This document shows, one piece after another, positions 60,693-64,000 of a stretch of DNA of 64,000 nt. The position numbers were made by a program, and so were the translations under genes. Numbering within the stretch: the first letter of the stretch is position 1; every line of letters starts with the position of its first letter. The notes below the pieces were generated by a model. The model saw only the letters and a program-made list of their open reading frames with translations, was not told the DNA's origin and searched no databases. The DNA comes from AP-15 sp963755435 (GTDB taxonomy: Bacteria; Pseudomonadota; Alphaproteobacteria; ATCC43930; CGMCC-115725). The DNA is taken from contig CAVWJX010000011.1 in assembly GCA_963755435.1 (NCBI GenBank), forward strand, positions 186,001-250,000, given 5' to 3'.

Positions 60693-61879
60693 CGAGTTCG
60701 GCCGACAACGAAGCATCGACGACGCTCGGCGCCCTGCGCGCCGCGGTCGACACCCGGCCGGCGCTCATCGGAAGGCGGCGTTCCTGGCGCCAGCGGATGC
60801 GTATGCCGTTGATGCTGCTCGGGCCAATCGTCGTGCTGCTTGCCGCCGGCTGGTGGTACCTGACGACTGGGCGATACATTTCGACCGATGACGCCTATGT
60901 CGAGGCAGCACGGATTTCGATCAGCAATGACGTATCCGGGCGGGTCATCGCCATCGATGTGCGCGACAACCAGCTGGTCAAGCGCGGCGCGCTGCTGTTC
61001 CAGATCGATCCGCGACCGTTTCAGATTGCCGTGGAACAGGCGCGGGCAAACCGCGACGCCGCCCGGATGGACATCGAAGCCCTCAAAGCCACCTATCAAC
61101 AGAGGCTGGCCGACAGCAAAGCGGCGGCCGCAACCGTCGCCTATCAGCAGCGCCAATTCCAGCGCCAGCAGCGCCTGCTCGCCGCGGGCGACGCCTCGCA
61201 GCAGCAATTCGATCAGACCAACAACACCTATCAGCTCGCCCAACAGCAGTACATCGCCGACCAGAACGCGCTGGCCAATGTGCTCGCCAGTCTCGGCGGC
61301 AGCTCGAACATCCCGGTCGATCAGCATCCCAAAGTCGAGGCCGCGCAGACGGCGCTCGACCGCGCTCTGCTCAACCTCTCCTATACGGATGTGCGTGCTC
61401 CCGAGACCGGCATCGTCACCAAGGTCGACCAGCTTCAGGTCGGCGATTGGGTGCAGGGCGTCGACACCGGTGCCGCGCCGACCGCACTGTTTTCGCTGGT
61501 CTCGACCAAGCATGTCTGGGTGACCGCCAATTTCAAGGAAACCGAGCTCACCCATATGCGGCCTGGGCAATCCGCCACGGTCGAGATCGACACCTATCCC
61601 GACGTCGTCTTTTCGGCCAAGGTGCAGAGTCTCAGCCCTGGCACCGGCCTGACCTTTGCGCTGCTGCCGGCGGAGAACGCAACCGGCAATTGGGTCAAGG
61701 TGGTCCAGCGTCTGCCGGTGCGGTTGAGCTTCGATCAGCTCGACCCCAAGCACCCGCTCGCCGCGGGATTGAGCGCCACAGTCGAAGTCGACACCGGTTA
61801 TCGCCGACCGTGGCTCGACCGCATCGAGCGGCTGTTCGCCGAGTTCGGCGGCAGGGCGCCACAGCTGGCGGCGCGATGA
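60689..61879 (+). CDS. emrA: EmrA-type periplasmic membrane-fusion protein
   Basis: The 396-residue HlyD-family adaptor has one N-terminal membrane span (PLMLLGPIVVLLAAGWWYL). The lipoyl half-motifs follow (ISTDDAYVEAARISISNDVSGRVIAI; LSYTDVRAPETGIVTKV), with a coiled-coil hairpin between them (Gln-rich, AYQQRQFQRQQRLLAAGDAS). The beta-barrel segment is KHVWVTANFKETELTHMRPGQ. It links the inner-membrane EmrB pump to an outer-membrane channel. ATG 60689 overlaps the marR stop (ATGA), and its own stop overlaps emrB. Confidence 0.92.
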   Translation: MTSSADNEASTTLGALRAAVDTRPALIGRRRSWRQRMRMPLMLLGPIVVLLAAGWWYLTTGRYISTDDAYVEAARISISNDVSGRVIAIDVRDNQLVKRGALLFQIDPRPFQIAVEQARANRDAARMDIEALKATYQQRLADSKAAAATVAYQQRQFQRQQRLLAAGDASQQQFDQTNNTYQLAQQQYIADQNALANVLASLGGSSNIPVDQHPKVEAAQTALDRALLNLSYTDVRAPETGIVTKVDQLQVGDWVQGVDTGAAPTALFSLVSTKHVWVTANFKETELTHMRPGQSATVEIDTYPDVVFSAKVQSLSPGTGLTFALLPAENATGNWVKVVQRLPVRLSFDQLDPKHPLAAGLSATVEVDTGYRRPWLDRIERLFAEFGGRAPQLAAR

Positions 61880-63414
61880 GCGAGGCTACCCCGGCCCCGG
61901 TGCCGAACCGGGGCTGGATCACGGTGTCGATCATGCTGGCGACCTTCATGCAGGGGGTCGACACGACGATCGCGAACGTCGCGCTGCCGCACATGCAGGG
62001 CAGCTTTTCGGTGGCCCAGGACCAGATTGCCTGGGTCGTGACCTCGTACATCGTCGCGGCGGCGATCATGACCCCGCTGACCGGCTGGCTCGCCGGCCGC
62101 TTCGGCATCAAATACGTGTTTCTGATCTCGGTGATTGGCTTCACCGTGGCCTCCGCCTTCTGCGGCATGGCCACCAGCCTGACCCAGCTGGTGATCTACC
62201 GCCTTATCCAGGGAGTGTGCGGTGCGGCGCTGGTGCCCCTGTCGCAAGCCGTATTGCTGCAGATCAACCCGCCGCAGCGGCACGCCCAGGCGATGGCGGT
62301 CTGGGGAATGGGGGTCATCCTCGGGCCGATCATCGGCCCGGCGCTCGGTGGCTGGCTGACCGAGGATTACAGTTGGCGCTGGGTATTTTTTATCAATCTG
62401 CCGTTCGGGCTGCTCGCTTCTGCGGGCATTATGATTTTCATCCATCAGACCCGCCGCGCCCACCGGGAAGCGTTCGATTTCTTCGGCTTTGCCGCCCTAA
62501 GCGTGGCGATCGGCGCCCTCCAAATGCTGCTCGATCGCGGCGAACTGAAGGATTGGTTCGGCTCGACCGAAATCTGGATCGAGTCGGCGATCGCCGGCGT
62601 TTCCTTCTACCTGTTCGTCGTTCACACCGTTACCGCTACCGACCGATCCTTTCTCAATCGCAGCCTGTTGAAGGACGCCAATTGCATCGTCGGTACAGTG
62701 CTGATGTTCGTGATCGGCATCCCGCTGTACGGCACCATGACCTTGCTGCCGACCATGCTGCAAAATTTGATGAACTACCCGGTATTCACCACCGGGTTGG
62801 TGACCGCGCCGCGCGGCATCGGCACGATGGTCGCGATGATCCTGGTTGCTCGGCTGGCCGGCCGCATCGATACCAGGCTGATCATCCTCATCGGGCTGAT
62901 GCTGACCGCTGCTGCATTATGGCAGATGACCGGATTTTCGCTGCAGATGGGGATGGGCCCGGTAATCACGACCGGACTGATGCAGGGCTTCGGCCTTGGG
63001 TTTGTGTTTACCCCATTGAGCATCATAACTTTTTCGACCTTGCCGCGGCAGCTGCTAACTCAGGGAACGGCGATTTTTAGCCTGATGCGCAATATTGGCG
63101 GCAGCGTCGGTATCGCCATCGTCGAGGCCCTGCTCGCCCAGAACACCCAGGTCGTCCATTCGCGCCTGATGGAGCGCCTGCGGCCCGACAACCCGCTCGC
63201 CCAAGGGCCGGCGTTGCACGCTCCGTTCAGCTTGACGACGCCGATGGGCGTCGCGGCGCTCAACGCGGAAGCGACGAGGCAGGCGGCGATGGTGGCCTAT
63301 GTCGACGACTATATGCTGATGATGCTGCTGGTCATTGCCGCCGTGCCGCTGCTGCTGCTGCTGCGCCGGCCGCGCTCGATGCCCAGGGGTGCCGCACTCG
63401 CCGCCCTCGACTAG
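61876..63414 (+). CDS. emrB: EmrB-type DHA2 MFS efflux transporter, copy 3
   Basis: The 512-residue pump of about 14 membrane segments is the partner of EmrA. Landmarks are MLATFMQGVDTTIANVALPHMQG, GWLAGRFGIKYVF, GMGVILGPIIGPALGGWLTEDY and a C-terminal NAEATRQAAMVAYVDDYMLMML. ATG 61876 overlaps the emrA stop by 4 bases. It resembles copies 1 and 2 strongly but is the most diverged in TM7-TM10. With EmrA it would form a tripartite drug exporter under MarR control. Confidence 0.92.
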   Translation: MSEATPAPVPNRGWITVSIMLATFMQGVDTTIANVALPHMQGSFSVAQDQIAWVVTSYIVAAAIMTPLTGWLAGRFGIKYVFLISVIGFTVASAFCGMATSLTQLVIYRLIQGVCGAALVPLSQAVLLQINPPQRHAQAMAVWGMGVILGPIIGPALGGWLTEDYSWRWVFFINLPFGLLASAGIMIFIHQTRRAHREAFDFFGFAALSVAIGALQMLLDRGELKDWFGSTEIWIESAIAGVSFYLFVVHTVTATDRSFLNRSLLKDANCIVGTVLMFVIGIPLYGTMTLLPTMLQNLMNYPVFTTGLVTAPRGIGTMVAMILVARLAGRIDTRLIILIGLMLTAAALWQMTGFSLQMGMGPVITTGLMQGFGLGFVFTPLSIITFSTLPRQLLTQGTAIFSLMRNIGGSVGIAIVEALLAQNTQVVHSRLMERLRPDNPLAQGPALHAPFSLTTPMGVAALNAEATRQAAMVAYVDDYMLMMLLVIAAVPLLLLLRRPRSMPRGAALAALD

Positions 63415-63515
63415 GGCGGTTTCGCAGATGCCATTAGTAGGCCTTATTTGGCAAGCGGTTCCTGATAGTAGCTAATAAGGAACGGGCGTAAAGCTCGCTG
63501 AATGTCGGCCCAAAT

Positions 63516-64000
63516 TCATTTTTTATCCAGGGTTTGCAGCCGGCAGGCTGTACGATCCCGGTCGATCAGCGCGTAGGCGGTAACTGCTCCGGCTTCCGGC
63601 GCCGCGAAATCTCCGCGCCAGCCGCTGCGCTTGTTATGGCCAGGCTCCAATGGCGGGAAGCCGGCTAGCGCGTAGCCAACGACGGTCCCGGCGCCATCGG
63701 CGATGACGATCCGCTCGGGCGCCGAGCGGCGCGCTTGGTCCCAGTCCCAGCCGGCGACCCGCCATTGCGCCCGCCCCGACACCGGAAGCCGCGTGACCCG
63801 GTCGATGCCGCCCTGGCATTGTCCGGGCGCTGCGGGCTGAGCATGATCGGCAAGCGGGGTGTCGAGCCAGTGGCTCCAATCGTCGGCAAAAATCGCCAGA
63901 TGCCGCGCCCGCAGCTTAGCCGCCAGTTCGATCGCCCGCGCGGGCGCCGGATAGACGCGAAGCAAGGCCCTGTGGTCCTCGACGCCGGAGAGCAGGGCCG
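63516..64000 (-). CDS. C-terminal part of a large, probably membrane, protein (cut by window edge)
   Basis: The minus-strand frame is open from the window edge to the stop at 63516 (161 residues), so a start at 63965 is not real. The visible part (ALLSGVEDHRALLRVYPAPAR, then LAAKLRARHLAIFADDWSHWLDTPLADH, GWDWDQARRSAPERIVIADGAGTVVGYALAG, GWRGDFAAPEAGAVTAYALID) resembles the C-terminal domain following the membrane spans of some alphaproteobacterial glycosyltransferase-like proteins. That link is tentative. It converges with emrB. Confidence 0.55.
   Translation of the reverse strand, partial: ALLSGVEDHRALLRVYPAPARAIELAAKLRARHLAIFADDWSHWLDTPLADHAQPAAPGQCQGGIDRVTRLPVSGRAQWRVAGWDWDQARRSAPERIVIADGAGTVVGYALAGFPPLEPGHNKRSGWRGDFAAPEAGAVTAYALIDRDRTACRLQTLDKK

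Overview
The window is strongly GC-rich and gene-dense, with C/G-ending codons, frequent GTG/TTG starts and many 4-base ATGA overlaps. Gene content points to an alphaproteobacterium, probably Rhodospirillales or Hyphomicrobiales-like: a TlpA / ArgH / LptM-type lipoprotein / LysA / TIGR02302 block, a DUF992 protein, a Tyr/Trp/His-rich secreted protein, a short ornithine decarboxylase behind a long leader, groESL behind a CIRCE element, and dispersed hairpin repeats. The order-level placement is inference. No rRNA, tRNA, CRISPR array, integrase or transposase was seen.

Layout. 1-5990: amidohydrolase (cut by the edge), a formyl-CoA-transferase-like CaiB gene with a frame break, a Nu-type glutathione transferase (GST), a ThDP enzyme and two small or envelope genes. 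6026-9067: two small genes, protocatechuate 3,4-dioxygenase pcaHG and an SDR. 9423-11882: a run of small stress or envelope proteins and a class III nucleotidyl cyclase. 11893-16304: cis-isoprenyl transferase, DUF992 protein and a znuABC-type zinc importer with a possible Zur box. 16384-21305: MFS transporter and kdpE-kdpD without kdpFABC. 21497-29517: a second CaiB-GST pair, lipoproteins, a Tat-type metallophosphoesterase with a cupredoxin, ilvD, and RidA with an FBT-family transporter. 29862-33913: small membrane protein, ornithine decarboxylase with a structured leader, secreted protein and MFS transporter. 33975-39947: two paralogous FMN alpha-hydroxy-acid oxidases, a beta-hydroxyacid dehydrogenase, an LLM oxidoreductase and a GST. 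39932-41002: a small accessory island with an HNH-like protein, a 59-residue protein and flanking hairpin repeats. 41035-55066: core functions (UvrD, PncC/CinA, GroESL, TIGR02302, LysA, LptM-like, ArgH, TlpA, GluQ). 55063-56440: two poorly known genes, one phage-like at its C-terminus. 56755-63414: three paralogous DHA2 drug-efflux transporters with MarR and EmrA partners. 63516-64000: end of a large protein cut by the edge.

Functional themes. Much of the metabolic content suits catabolism of organic and aromatic acids: CaiB transferases, ThDP enzyme, hydroxy-acid oxidases, PcaHG, several GSTs and several MFS carriers. The pathways cannot be closed from this window alone. The most interesting regulatory object is the roughly 500-base leader of the ornithine decarboxylase. 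It contains an Arg-rich 36-codon reading frame whose Shine-Dalgarno can be folded into a hairpin. Five genes (CaiB-1, metallophosphoesterase, LLM, uvrD, lysA) carry apparent single-base indels. Because uvrD and lysA are core genes, consensus errors are the simplest explanation, though real decay is possible.
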